The notes: generated from the sequence alone by a model not told the origin. A stretch of DNA of 64,000 nucleotides from Catellatospora sp. KI3 (GCF_029948125.1 NZ_JASAMB010000002.1:450479-514478); one strand, 5' to 3'. Shown: positions 48,945 through 57,937, numbered from the stretch's first letter. Translations and numbers: made by a program.

Positions 48945-50189
48945 GTGGGTTGGCGTCGACTCGTACCGGTGCTGCTGTGCGCCGTGGCACTGGTGCTGAC
49001 CGGGCTGCCCGCCTTCGCCGCGCCCGAGGATCCCAGCGACGACATGAAGCGCGTCGACAAGGAGCTGGCCAGGACCGGCGCGCTGCTGGAGTCGGTGTCC
49101 GAGCAGGCACGCACCGCGGCCCGGCAGCTCGCCGAGACCAACGCGGCGCTGCCCGCCGCCCAGGAGCGCATCGCCAAGGCGAGGACGGCGGTGGTCGTCG
49201 CCGAGACGAAGGCCGCCACCGCCCAGCGCCGGGCCGACGCGGCCACCGCCGCCTGGCAGCTCACCGACCAGCGGTACCAGGAGTCCGTGCGGCAGGTGCG
49301 CGACGGTCGTGACCGGATGGCGCGGTTCGCCGTCGCCACCATGCACGGCGCCAACCTGGCCGAGTTCAACCTGCTGCTGGCCGCCACCCGGCCGCAGGAG
49401 TTCCTGATCCGGGGCGGCCTGATCCGCCAGCTCGGCGAGATGCGCAAGGACGCGATCGACGGCTACATGCTGGCCCGCCGCGACGCCAAGCAGGTCACCA
49501 ACGAGGCGGAGCTGCGGCGCCGTACCGCCGAGGAGGCCAACCGGGTCGCGCAGGCGACGCTGCAGGAGGCGCAGGACGCCCGCGCCGAGGCCGAGCGGGC
49601 CGAGCGCGACCTGCGCGACCTGTCCGGGCGCCGGGAGAAGGCGCTCGCGGCGGCCGAGGCGGAGAAGGCGGACGTGCAGCGCCGGTACGAGGAGGTCAAG
49701 CAGCAGAGCGAGGAGATCGCCGCGCAGCTGCGGGCCTGGCAGGAGCAGTACGGCCAGTTCGTGCCGGTGCTGCGGGCCGGCGCCAGGCTGCTCATGCCCA
49801 CCCGGGGCTGGAAGTCCAGCGACTACGGCATGCGCTTCGACCCGTACTACCACACCTGGCAGCTGCACGCCGGGGTCGACATCGCCGCCGACGGCGGCCA
49901 GGCGATCTACGCGGCGGCGGGCGGCACGGTGGCGGCGGCGGGCTGGAACGGCGGCTACGGCAACTACACCTGCATCACCCACGGCCGCAGGGACGGGCAG
50001 GTGATCTCCACCTGCTACGGGCACCAGTCCAAGATCCTGGTCTCGGTGGGGCAGAAGGTGCGCGGCGGCCAGCTCATCGGCCGCGTCGGCACCACCGGCG
50101 CCTCCACCGGCAACCACCTGCACTTCGAGGTACGCCGCGACGGCGAGCCGATCCAACCCTTGAACTGGCTCCCAGGCTGCCTGTGCTGA
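48945..50189 (+). CDS. Secreted coiled-coil M23 peptidase, probable FtsEX partner
   Basis: A 414-residue exported protein. Signal peptide (about 1-28, ending PAFAA), a long coiled-coil region (about 35-280, rich in A/E/R/K heptads) and a C-terminal LytM/M23 endopeptidase domain with zinc ligands in HAGVDIA and HLHFE. Layout and position match EnvC/RipC/CwlO-like hydrolases that are switched on by the FtsX loop. GTG 48945 preceded by AGGGGG was chosen; a GTG 10 codons upstream lacks a ribosome site and spoils the signal peptide. It has its own promoter, as a terminator separates it from ftsX. Confidence 0.88.
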   Translation: MGWRRLVPVLLCAVALVLTGLPAFAAPEDPSDDMKRVDKELARTGALLESVSEQARTAARQLAETNAALPAAQERIAKARTAVVVAETKAATAQRRADAATAAWQLTDQRYQESVRQVRDGRDRMARFAVATMHGANLAEFNLLLAATRPQEFLIRGGLIRQLGEMRKDAIDGYMLARRDAKQVTNEAELRRRTAEEANRVAQATLQEAQDARAEAERAERDLRDLSGRREKALAAAEAEKADVQRRYEEVKQQSEEIAAQLRAWQEQYGQFVPVLRAGARLLMPTRGWKSSDYGMRFDPYYHTWQLHAGVDIAADGGQAIYAAAGGTVAAAGWNGGYGNYTCITHGRRDGQVISTCYGHQSKILVSVGQKVRGGQLIGRVGTTGASTGNHLHFEVRRDGEPIQPLNWLPGCLC

Positions 50190-50196
50190 GCTGTCG

Positions 50197-50216
50197 GCGC
50201 CCGCCTCCGCGGGCGC
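50197..50216 (+). terminator. Possible terminator hairpin after the M23 gene
   Basis: An 8-bp perfect stem GCGCCCGC/GCGGGCGC with a 4-nt loop, 8 bp after the stop; no T tract. Confidence 0.4.
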
Positions 50217-50384
50217 GGGCTTCCGTCCCGAAAGCCGGTGGCAGCCGCGCGTCGCTACATCGCCGCGCGATGTCACGCTCCTTCACGGCAACCGTCGGCG
50301 GACGGAAGCCGGTATCTCGATCGCTGTCCGCGAGGGCGCTCGGTATCCTTGTCGGGCCACTGGTGATCGAGGAGAGGGGTCGTC

Positions 50385-50861
50385 ATGCCGCGGGAGCAGG
50401 GACGCAAGGTCATCGCGTCCAACCGCAAGGCGTACCACGACTACACCATCCTCGAGACCGTCGAGGCCGGCCTCCAGCTGATGGGCACCGAGGTGAAGTC
50501 GCTGCGGCTGGGCCGCGCCTCGCTGGTCGACGCGTTCGGCCAGGAGCGCGACGGCGAGCTTTACCTGCACCAGCTGCACATCCCCGAGTACGTGATGGGC
50601 ACCTGGACCAACCACGCCCCCCGGCGCACCCGCAAGCTCCTGCTCAACCACAAGGAGATCGTGCGTCTGATCACCAAGACGCGCGTGGGCGGCCTGACCC
50701 TGGTGCCCCTGTCCATGTACTTCAAGGACGGCTGGGCCAAGGTCGAGCTGGGCCTGGCCAAGGGCAAGAAGGAGTACGACAAGCGCCAGGACATCGCCAA
50801 GCGCGATGCCAACCGCGAGATCAGCCGGGAACTCGGCCGCCGGATCAAGGGCCGCGCCTGA
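50385..50861 (+). CDS. smpB: SsrA-binding protein SmpB
   Basis: A 158-residue Smp[35 protein letters not shown] (residues about 7-40), the RNA-binding barrel, and the C-terminal tail [23 protein letters not shown] that mimics the missing codon-anticodon helix. It delivers tmRNA to stalled ribosomes. ATG 50385. The tmRNA gene is 2.3 kb downstream on the same strand, separated by two membrane-protein genes. Confidence 0.96.
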   Translation: MPREQGRKVIASNRKAYHDYTILETVEAGLQLMGTEVKSLRLGRASLVDAFGQERDGELYLHQLHIPEYVMGTWTNHAPRRTRKLLLNHKEIVRLITKTRVGGLTLVPLSMYFKDGWAKVELGLAKGKKEYDKRQDIAKRDANREISRELGRRIKGRA

Positions 50862-50957
50862 CTGTCGCCCGGTCACCGGCCGGTGGCGTGGTGACCGATC
50901 GGATTGGGTCGGATAGCTGATCGTGGCACTGGCGGTGGGGCGGTAGCGTCGCCGGAC

Positions 50958-51743
50958 GTGAGCAAGCATCGGCTTCGCGAGGACGACGACACCACGCTGC
51001 TGCCGCCGACCGTCGAGGAGTCGGGCCGCGGCCAGCGGCGCGGCGCCCGCCCCCGGTCCGGCCGCCAACCGGTCATCATCGGCCTGGCAACCGCGGCGCT
51101 GCTGGTCTCCGGCGCGGCCGCCTGGGCGCTGGTCCGGCCGTCCGGCGACCCCGTGGCGGAGTTCCCGATGACCGGTCCGTCCGCCTCGGGCGGCGCCGGC
51201 TTCGTCGACGGGTTCGGGGTGGTCACACCCAGCCCGCTGCCCACACTCCGGACCCAGGCGCCGGGTGCGCCGTCCGCTTCACCGTCGAGCGGGGCCGGTC
51301 CGTCGGTCGGCGCCAGCGCCTCGGCGGCGCCGGTGGTCAGCGTGTCGCCGTCCGGTGCGGCGCCGGTGGAGGCCCCGGGCGCGGGCAGTCCCGGCGGGCC
51401 CGGCCAGACCGCGGCCCTGGCGGTGACGTACCGGCTGGACCCGTGGTGGAAGGGGTTCAAGCTCGAGGTGACGGTCCGGAACAACGGCAGCGCGCCGGTC
51501 GACTGGCGGGTCCGGGTGCAGTTCCCGGCCGGCACCGACAACCAGAACTGGGCGGTGTGGTCGACGGCGGCGAGCACGGCGCCGGAGAACGTATGGGTCT
51601 TCGCGCCGCTGGCGTCGTACGGCAAGCTCGCCCCCGGCGGGTACACCACGTTCGGCATGACCGGGCTGCGCAGCGGCACCGGCGACGACTTCGCGCTGGT
51701 CTCGTGCGCGGTCGAGGGCGGCACCTGCGTGAGCGCGCCCTGA
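50958..51743 (+). CDS. Membrane-anchored protein with CBM2-like extracellular domain
   Basis: A 261-residue protein with a basic cytoplasmic N-terminus (1-35), one membrane helix (about 37-57), a Pro/Ser/Ala-rich stalk (about 60-150) and a C-terminal beta-sandwich domain (about 152-261) resembling carbohydrate-binding module 2: WWKGFKLEVTVRNNGSAPVDW then a LAPGGYTTFGM segment and a final Cys pair (SCAVEGGTC). Surface Trp are partly kept (WW, W near NW and VW), so sugar binding is possible but unproven. GTG 50958 gives the short N-terminus. The next gene encodes a paralogous domain. Confidence 0.7.
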   Translation: MSKHRLREDDDTTLLPPTVEESGRGQRRGARPRSGRQPVIIGLATAALLVSGAAAWALVRPSGDPVAEFPMTGPSASGGAGFVDGFGVVTPSPLPTLRTQAPGAPSASPSSGAGPSVGASASAAPVVSVSPSGAAPVEAPGAGSPGGPGQTAALAVTYRLDPWWKGFKLEVTVRNNGSAPVDWRVRVQFPAGTDNQNWAVWSTAASTAPENVWVFAPLASYGKLAPGGYTTFGMTGLRSGTGDDFALVSCAVEGGTCVSAP

Positions 51744-51878
51744 CGAGAGCTGACGAGGGCTGTCTCGGCCGCCCCGATTCCCGCAGCGTGCGGGGGTGCC
51801 GTGCGGATGGCCTACAGGTGTCCGAGGGCCGCCGATCGGGGGCTGTGGCGACCATCGTGACGACCCTATAGTCGGAGC

Positions 51879-53048
51879 GTGACTGAGCTGAGCATCGATG
51901 TGGACCTGGCCCACCCGCGGTCTCGGGTGTGGCGGGCGCTCACCGACGCGCGCCTGCTCAGCGAGTGGTTCATGCCCACCGACCTGGCCGCCGTGCCGGG
52001 CCACACCTACCGCGCGTTCCCGCCGCCGGGGCTGCTCGGGCTGGCGTCGGCCTTCGACGCCGACGTGGAGGCGGCGGTGGAGGCCGAACGGCTGGCGATG
52101 CACTGGCGCGACGACCACACCCATACCGAGATGATCTGGACGCTGGCCGACACCGACGGCGGCTGCCGGCTGACCGTGGTGCAGACCGGCTTCTTCGGGG
52201 TCGACGGGACGCGGCGCCGCCGCGAGCTGCGCCGGACATACCAGCTGCTGTTCGGCGAGCGGCTGCCCGCCGCGCTGGACCGGCTGGCCTCCGGCGAGGT
52301 CGACCTCGGCGGCGTCGTAGCCGATCTGCACACCGCCATCCCGCGCCGCCGCGACCCGGTCGCCCCGGCGCGCCCGCCGGTCAGCCCGGCGGGCCTGCCG
52401 GTCGAGCCGCCCGCGTCCAACCGGCGCCTGCGCCTGCTCTCGCTGGTCGGCGCCGCGGTCCTGGTGGTGCTGGCCAGCACGGCGGTGGCCGTGCTGATCG
52501 GCAACAGCGGCGGTGGCGGCGAGCCGGTCGCGGTCGGCGACGAGCGGTACGGCCTGGGCGTCGGCGTCCAGCCGGGCTCGACCCCCGCGGCCACCGCCGG
52601 CCCCACCGCCGCCCCGGCCCCGGGCAGCCCCGCGGCCGGCGCCTCCGCCTCACCGTCCGCGCTCCCGGCCAGCGGCACCCCCGTGCCCGAGGCGACCGTC
52701 ACCGCCGGTCCGAACGCGCAGGTGACGGCCGCGTACAAGACGGTCGCGCTGCTCGGGCTGGGCGGCTTCGACACCGAGGTGACCGTGCACAACCCCGGCA
52801 CGCTGGCGGCGGACGGGTGGACCGTGGTGCTCACCATGCCCGCCGACCGCGCGGTCGAGAACCGCAGCACGGGAAAGGTGCAGTCGACGCAGTCGGGCAC
52901 GCAGGTGACGATCGTGCCGGTGGCCGCCGTGCGCAGCCTCGCCCCCGGGGCCGACCTCACCTTCTCGATCCGGTTCCCGGCGCTGCTGGCGGTCGGTCAG
53001 GCGGCGAAGGGCTGCACGATCAACGGATTCGCGTGCACCAGGTACTGA
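51879..53048 (+). CDS. SRPBCC domain-TM-CBM2-like domain fusion protein
   Basis: A 389-residue protein with three parts. Residues about 1-150 form an SRPBCC/AHSA1-type ligand-binding fold (ELSIDVDLAHPRSRVWRALTDARLLSEWFMP split by the first strand, then MHWRDDHTHTEMIWTL). One membrane helix (about 188-210) follows a Pro-rich link. Outside, a Pro/Ala/Ser stalk leads to a CBM2-like domain (about 280-389: GGFDTEVTVHNPG, DGWTVVLTMP, LAPGADLTFSIRF, Cys pair CTINGFAC). Cytoplasmic ligand sensing joined to a wall-facing binding domain suggests signalling or anchoring; this is inference. GTG 51879, 135 bp after its paralog. Confidence 0.7.
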   Translation: MTELSIDVDLAHPRSRVWRALTDARLLSEWFMPTDLAAVPGHTYRAFPPPGLLGLASAFDADVEAAVEAERLAMHWRDDHTHTEMIWTLADTDGGCRLTVVQTGFFGVDGTRRRRELRRTYQLLFGERLPAALDRLASGEVDLGGVVADLHTAIPRRRDPVAPARPPVSPAGLPVEPPASNRRLRLLSLVGAAVLVVLASTAVAVLIGNSGGGGEPVAVGDERYGLGVGVQPGSTPAATAGPTAAPAPGSPAAGASASPSALPASGTPVPEATVTAGPNAQVTAAYKTVALLGLGGFDTEVTVHNPGTLAADGWTVVLTMPADRAVENRSTGKVQSTQSGTQVTIVPVAAVRSLAPGADLTFSIRFPALLAVGQAAKGCTINGFACTRY

Positions 53049-53063
53049 CACGGGGATACCGGA

Positions 53064-53092
53064 ATGACAGGGCCTGCGGTGCGCGTTAGGCT
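53064..53092 (+). promoter_or_regulatory. ssrA promoter
   Basis: ATGACA (-35, 53064-53069), a 17-nt spacer and TAGGCT (-10, 53087-53092). Transcription would start about 33 nt before the mature tmRNA 5' end at 53132. Confidence 0.6.
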
Positions 53093-53131
53093 TGGGGCAC
53101 GCGGCGGACGTCGCCGTGCGCACCACCACGC

Positions 53132-53501
53132 GGGGGTGACAGGTTTCGACATCGTACGTTGAGGCAGGAGAAGCGAGCCGAGGAAGCCGACGTCGTCTCG
53201 AAAATCGTCGTCGGAAACGTATAAGCGCCAACGCTAAGCGCGCTGACTACGCACTTGTCGCCTGAGATAAGTAGCTAGTCTGTCGGTCCAGGAGTGCCCA
53301 TGGCCTGGTCACCGGCATCAGCTAATGGGCTGGCCGAGATGGCCCCGTCGCGGGGCTGCCAAGGCGAGATCAATCGCGACTGGGCCCGTCACACCGTCTT
53401 GCTCATGTGATCGGTGGGGCCGAGTAGAGACATAGTGAGCTGCGCTCGGAGAAGCCCTGGCAATGCGGCGATGGACCCGGGTTCGATTCCCGGCACCTCC
53501 A
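53132..53501 (+). ncRNA. ssrA: Transfer-messenger RNA
   Basis: A one-piece tmRNA of 370 nt. The 5' GGGGGTGAC pairs with CACCTCC (53494-53500) to form the tRNA-like acceptor stem, followed by discriminator A 53501; the T arm GGGTTCGATTCC is at about 53480-53491. CCA is not fully encoded (ACCG follows). The tag frame 53227-53265 reads ANAKRADYALVA and stop. The ending LVA instead of LAA is a mild variation. A perfect terminator hairpin follows at 53506. Together with SmpB it rescues stalled ribosomes. Confidence 0.95.
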
Positions 53502-53505
53502 CCGA

Positions 53506-53541
53506 AGAGGCCGGTGCCACCGCAAGGTGGCACCGGCCTCT
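53506..53541 (+). terminator. Terminator after ssrA
   Basis: A perfect 16-bp stem (53506-53521 with 53526-53541) closed by a GCAA tetraloop; it also faces the end of the convergent response-regulator gene. Confidence 0.85.
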
Positions 53542-53561
53542 GCCGTTGCCCGTCCGCCGCG

Positions 53562-54218
53562 TCACTGCGGCCGGGCGTCGTCGAGGTAGGCCAGGACCGC
53601 CAGGACACGGCGGTTGTCGTCGTCGGACTGGGCCAGGTCGAGCTTGGTGAAGATGCTCGCGATGTGCTTGCCGACCGCCCCCTCGGAGACGAACAGGGCC
53701 CGGGCGATGGCGGTGTTGGAGCGGCCCTCGGCCATCAGCCCGAGCACCTCGCGCTCGCGGGCGGTCAGCGCCGCCACCGGCGCCTTCGCGCGGCCGCCCG
53801 ACATCAGCCGCGCGATCACGTCCGGGTCCATCGCGGTGCCGCCGGCGGCGACCCGGCGTACCGCGTCCAGGAACTGCTCGGCGTTGAGCACCCGGTCCTT
53901 GAGCAGGTACCCGATGCCGCCGGAGCCGTCGGCCAGCAGCTCCCGCGCGTACAGCTGCTCGACGTGCTGCGACAGCACCAGCACCGGCAGCCCGGGGATC
54001 TCGCGGCGGGCCGCCAGCGCGGCGCGCAGCCCCTCGTCGGTGTGCGTGGGCGGCAGCCGGACGTCGACCACGGCCACGTCAGGCCGGTGCGTGGTCAGCG
54101 CGGCCAGCAGCTCGGGGCCGGTCTCGACGGCGGCGACCACGGTCGCCCCGTGCGCCTGCAGCAGCTGGATCAGACCCTCTCGGAGGAGGTAGAGGTCCTC
54201 GGCGAGGACGACGCGCAT
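53562..54218 (-). CDS. NarL/LuxR-family response regulator
   Basis: A 218-residue regulator. The receiver has acidic residues near 7-8 (AED), phospho-Asp52 in VVDVRLPP and Lys in LLKDR (about 107); the LuxR-type HTH (about 148-205) reads LTAREREVLGLMAEGRSNTAIARALFVSEGAV across its helices. ATG 54218 lies inside the 3' end of the kinase gene: the two ORFs overlap by 49 bp. Likely controls the divergent ABC transporter, as commonly seen for such pairs. Confidence 0.93.
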   Translation of the reverse strand: MRVVLAEDLYLLREGLIQLLQAHGATVVAAVETGPELLAALTTHRPDVAVVDVRLPPTHTDEGLRAALAARREIPGLPVLVLSQHVEQLYARELLADGSGGIGYLLKDRVLNAEQFLDAVRRVAAGGTAMDPDVIARLMSGGRAKAPVAALTAREREVLGLMAEGRSNTAIARALFVSEGAVGKHIASIFTKLDLAQSDDDNRRVLAVLAYLDDARPQ

Positions 54219-56143
54219 GGGATCTCCATGGTGAGCCGGGTGGGGCCGCCGGGCGGGCTGTCGACGGTGAGGACGCCGTCGAACATACCGAGGCGGCGTT
54301 CGATGCCGCGCAGCCCGCTGCCGAGGCCGGGCTCGGCACCGCCCGCGCCGTCGTCGGCGACCGTGATCCGCAGCACGGTGCCGGCGGCCAGGTCGACGGC
54401 GACCGTGCTCGCCCCGGCGTGGCGGACCGCGTTGGTCAGCGCCTCGGCGACGGCGAAGTACGCGGCGGACTCCAGCGGTGCGCTGAGCCGCCCCGGCAGG
54501 TCGGCGGTGACGGTCACCGGCAGCGGGGTGTCTAGCGCCAGCGCGCGTACCGCGTCGGCCAGGCCGCGCTCGGCGAGCACCGGCGGGTAGATGCCGCGGA
54601 CGAGTTCGCGCAGCTCGCGCAGGGCCGTCTGGGCCGACTCGCGGCCCCGGGCGAGCAGCGCCTTGGCGGCGGCCGGATCGGTGTCGACGAGCTGCTCGAC
54701 CGCGCCGAGCGTCATGCCCAGGGCGACCAGGCGGGCCTGGGCCCCGTCGTGCAGGTCGCGCTCGATCCGGCGCAGCTCGGCCGCCTGCGCGTCGACCGCG
54801 TCGGCGCGGCTCTCGGTGAGCCGGGCCACCCGCTGGGCCAGTACGGCGCCCCTGGTCGGGGCGAGCAGCAGCGCGGTCCAGCGGCCGTGCAGGCGCAGCA
54901 CCAGCGGGGACAGCCGCCCGCCGAGCCACGCCAGCAGCAGGCCCACCGGGATCGCCGCGGCGGCTGAGCCGCCGAGGCTGCCGTACCAGGCGTTCCCGTA
55001 CTCGGGGATGGGCAGCAGTGTCATCCACAGGCGCGGCATGGCCAGGCCCCAGATGCCGTACACCACCATCAGCGTCGGCGGGACGAGCAGCAGCAGCGCG
55101 ACGAGCGGGTCGGTCTGCAGCCAGAGGATGTCACGCCAGGTGGCGCGGTCGTGGGTGAGCCACAGCAGCCGCTGGTGGAACCAGGCCACCTGCTCGGTCC
55201 GGTACAGGTGCTTGCCGACCTGGTACATGCCGTCGGCCTGCCGTGCCAGCTGCGGGCGGGGCAGGTAGGGCACCGGGACGGGCACGTCCGACCAGGCCCC
55301 GGCCAGGTGCCGCCGCCAGTTCGCCAGCCAGCGCATGCAACTCAGCGCGGGGGAGATCAAGAAGATCAGGCCCAGCCCGTAGCCGAGCAGCAGGCCGAGC
55401 GCGGTCAGCGCCAGCATCGGCAGCCCGAGCAGGCTCAACCCGAGTAGCGCCAGCACCCGCGTCCCGGACAGCCCCTGCCGCTGGAACCAGCCCTTGGCCC
55501 GATCGCCCAGCAGCTGCCGCACCCGCCCGCCCCGGGTGAGCAGCGCACGGCTGACGTACCCGGAGGCGCGCACCGCGGTCGGGGCGAGCACCGGGCCGAG
55601 GAGCAGCGCCAGGCAGCCGAGCATGCCCGCGGCGACGCCGCGCTCCACGCCCGGCACCGCGGCCCAGCTGGGCAGCCCGCGCCACAGCAGCACCGGGCCC
55701 GCCGCGACCAGCCCCGCCGGCAGCAGCGCGAGCAGCCCGCCGGTGACCGGGTTCAGCAGCTGCCAGCGCAGGTCGCGGAAGGTGGCCATGTCGCCCAGGA
55801 CCCACTCCAGCCGCCCCAGGAACCGGGGCAGTCGCGGCCCCCGGAAGAGCTGCCGGTCGTGCCGGTAGTAGCCGTCGGGCTGCCGCTGCGGGGGCGGCGG
55901 CTCGGGTACGTAGTCGGCGGGGGCGGCCACGCCGGTCCAGCGGTCCAGGCGGGTGCGGGCGTACCCGGTGAAGCGGCGTGCCAGCAGGATCGGGCCGGGC
56001 AGCAGGAAGATCATGCCCAGTCCGAACCCGGGCACGAACGCGGCCAGCTGTCCGATCAGCACGACCAGCCCGGCCGCGGCCAGGCCCGCCAGCTGCAGGC
56101 CGCGCAGCACCGCCATCCCGTGTACGGCCGCACGCTGTCTCAT
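54170..56143 (-). CDS. Sensor histidine kinase with duplicated membrane sensor module
   Basis: A 657-residue HisKA_3-type kinase. The N-terminal 430 residues contain two similar membrane modules: each has a Pro-rich soluble segment with a DGYY/DGMY-type motif, an L-F/L-Y-R stretch, a D-x-ATWRD/ATFRDLRW motif and then hydrophobic helices (about 65-145 and 290-365), suggesting internal duplication. The phosphoacceptor His is about 465 in RDLHDGAQARL, and the ATPase has EALTNAVRHAG and GSGLRGIERR. The last residues are read from the 49-bp overlap with the regulator gene. ATG 56143, 136 bp from the divergent ABC transporter. Confidence 0.9.
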   Translation of the reverse strand: MRQRAAVHGMAVLRGLQLAGLAAAGLVVLIGQLAAFVPGFGLGMIFLLPGPILLARRFTGYARTRLDRWTGVAAPADYVPEPPPPQRQPDGYYRHDRQLFRGPRLPRFLGRLEWVLGDMATFRDLRWQLLNPVTGGLLALLPAGLVAAGPVLLWRGLPSWAAVPGVERGVAAGMLGCLALLLGPVLAPTAVRASGYVSRALLTRGGRVRQLLGDRAKGWFQRQGLSGTRVLALLGLSLLGLPMLALTALGLLLGYGLGLIFLISPALSCMRWLANWRRHLAGAWSDVPVPVPYLPRPQLARQADGMYQVGKHLYRTEQVAWFHQRLLWLTHDRATWRDILWLQTDPLVALLLLVPPTLMVVYGIWGLAMPRLWMTLLPIPEYGNAWYGSLGGSAAAAIPVGLLLAWLGGRLSPLVLRLHGRWTALLLAPTRGAVLAQRVARLTESRADAVDAQAAELRRIERDLHDGAQARLVALGMTLGAVEQLVDTDPAAAKALLARGRESAQTALRELRELVRGIYPPVLAERGLADAVRALALDTPLPVTVTADLPGRLSAPLESAAYFAVAEALTNAVRHAGASTVAVDLAAGTVLRITVADDGAGGAEPGLGSGLRGIERRLGMFDGVLTVDSPPGGPTRLTMEIPCASSSPRTSTSSERV

Positions 56144-56279
56144 CACCCGGCCAGTCTGGCCGCCGCCGCGCCCCGCGCACAGTGCCCGTGCGACCCGTCT
56201 CAGGGGTGGTGCTGGCCCCACCCCCATCGTGGTGCCGGACGCATTACCGGCGCTTGCGCGCGGACCTACCGTCGTCGCC

Positions 56280-57185
56280 ATGACCGTCATCGAAGTAACC
56301 GACCTGACCAAGCGGTACGGCGACCGTACCGTCGTGGACGGGGTGAGCTTCACCGTCGCCGAGGGCGAGATCTTCGGCATCCTCGGCCGCAACGGCGCCG
56401 GCAAGACCACCACCGTGGAGTGCGTCAGCGGCCTGCGCCGCCCCGACGGCGGCACGGTGCGCGTGCTCGGCCTCGACCCGCACCGCGACGCCGACCGCGA
56501 CGGCCTGCGCCGGGTGCTCGGTGTGCAGCTACAGGAGGCGGCGCTGCCCGAGCGGCTGCGCGTCGCCGAGGCGCTGGACCTGTTCGCCTCGTTCTACCCG
56601 AACCCGGCCGACCCCCGGGCACTGCTGGCCGACCTCGGCCTGGCGGAGGTGCGCGACACCGCGTACGGCAAGCTGTCCGGCGGCCAGAAGCAGCGGCTGT
56701 CGATCGCGCTGGCCCTGGTCGGCTCGCCCCGCATCGCGATCCTGGACGAGCTCACCACCGGCCTGGACCCGCAGGCCCGGCGCGACACCTGGGCGCTGAT
56801 CGAGCAGGTACGCGCCCGGGGCGTGACCATCGTGCTGGTCACCCACTTCATGGACGAGGCCCGGCGGCTGTGCGACCGCATCGCCGTCATCCACGACGGC
56901 CGGGTGGCCGCCGTGGACACCCCCGACGGCCTGGTCGCGCGGGTCGCGGCCGGCCAGCGGGTCTACTTCCGCACCCCGGCGGCCGTGGACGAGGCGGCGC
57001 TGGCCGCCCTGCCCGGGGTCGACGCGGTCGCCCACGAGGGCGGCGAGCTGGCCGTCGCCGGGCGCGACGTGCTGCTGGCCGTCGTGACCGAACTGGCCCG
57101 CCAGGGCATCACCCCCACCGAGCTGCGGGTCGAGCAGGCCGGGCTGGAAGACGCGTTCATCGCACTGACGGGAGCGACGGCATGA
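56280..57185 (+). CDS. ABC transporter ATP-binding protein
   Basis: A 301-residue ATPase of the drug/polysaccharide exporter type (DrrA/CcmA-like). Walker A GRNGAGKTTT, signature KLSGGQKQRLSIALAL, Walker B IAILDELTTGLDP; the usual acidic E follows D (LDEL). A C-terminal regulatory extension (about 215-301) is present. ATG 56280. Its TGA overlaps the permease ATG by 4 bp. Divergent from a two-component system that may induce it on envelope stress or drug exposure. Confidence 0.92.
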   Translation: MTVIEVTDLTKRYGDRTVVDGVSFTVAEGEIFGILGRNGAGKTTTVECVSGLRRPDGGTVRVLGLDPHRDADRDGLRRVLGVQLQEAALPERLRVAEALDLFASFYPNPADPRALLADLGLAEVRDTAYGKLSGGQKQRLSIALALVGSPRIAILDELTTGLDPQARRDTWALIEQVRARGVTIVLVTHFMDEARRLCDRIAVIHDGRVAAVDTPDGLVARVAAGQRVYFRTPAAVDEAALAALPGVDAVAHEGGELAVAGRDVLLAVVTELARQGITPTELRVEQAGLEDAFIALTGATA

Positions 57186-57910
57186 ACAAGCTGGTACGGA
57201 TGGAGGCGCGCCTGTTCCTGCGCGACCCCGCCGCGGTGATCTTCGGCATCCTGCTGACCCCGCTGATCCTGGTCATCCTGGGCAGCATCCCCGGCTTCCG
57301 GCAGGCCGACCCGGCCCTGGGCGGCAACCGCGTCATCGACCTGTACGTGCCGATCCTCATCGCCATGGCGCTGGGCATGATCGCCCTGAACATGCTGCCC
57401 GCGCAGCTGGTCACCTACCGCGAGCGCGGGGTCCTGCGGCGGCTGTCGGTCACCCCGGCCCGACCGCGCGACCTGCTCGCCGCCCAGCTGCTGGTGCACC
57501 TGGTGCTGATGGCGCTGGGCACGGTCGTGCTGCTGGCGCTCGGGCGCCTGGCGTTCGGGGTGGCGCTGCCGGCCGACCTGGTCGCGTTCACGGTGGCGCT
57601 GGTGCTGTCGGCCGCCGCGCTGTTCGGCATCGGGCTGCTGGTCGCCGCCGCCGTACCGGGCGTGAAGACGGCCCAGGGGATCGGGTCGGTGCTGTTCTTC
57701 CCGATCCTGTTCTTCGGCGGCCTGTGGGTGCCGCGCGAGGTGATGCCGTCCGGCCTGCGCCACGTCAGCGACGCGACCCCGCTGGGCGCCGGGGTGCAGG
57801 CGATGTCCGACGCCGCCGCCGGCCACTGGCCGCAGCCACTGCACCTGGCCGTGCTCGCCGCGTACGTGCTGCTCACCTGGGTGCTGGCGGTCCGCCTCTT
57901 CCGCTGGTAG
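57182..57910 (+). CDS. ABC-2 type transporter permease
   Basis: A 242-residue permease with six hydrophobic segments of the ABC-2 family, including LVTYRERGVLRRLSVTPARP before the second core helix, which is typical of DrrB-like exporters. It pairs with the ATPase gene immediately upstream (ATGA overlap). Export of a drug or lipid is probable; the substrate is unknown. The gene is followed by the 57938-57991 inverted repeat. Confidence 0.9.
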   Translation: MNKLVRMEARLFLRDPAAVIFGILLTPLILVILGSIPGFRQADPALGGNRVIDLYVPILIAMALGMIALNMLPAQLVTYRERGVLRRLSVTPARPRDLLAAQLLVHLVLMALGTVVLLALGRLAFGVALPADLVAFTVALVLSAAALFGIGLLVAAAVPGVKTAQGIGSVLFFPILFFGGLWVPREVMPSGLRHVSDATPLGAGVQAMSDAAAGHWPQPLHLAVLAAYVLLTWVLAVRLFRW

Positions 57911-57937
57911 CCCCGTCGCGGGCCGGGGGTTGGTGCT

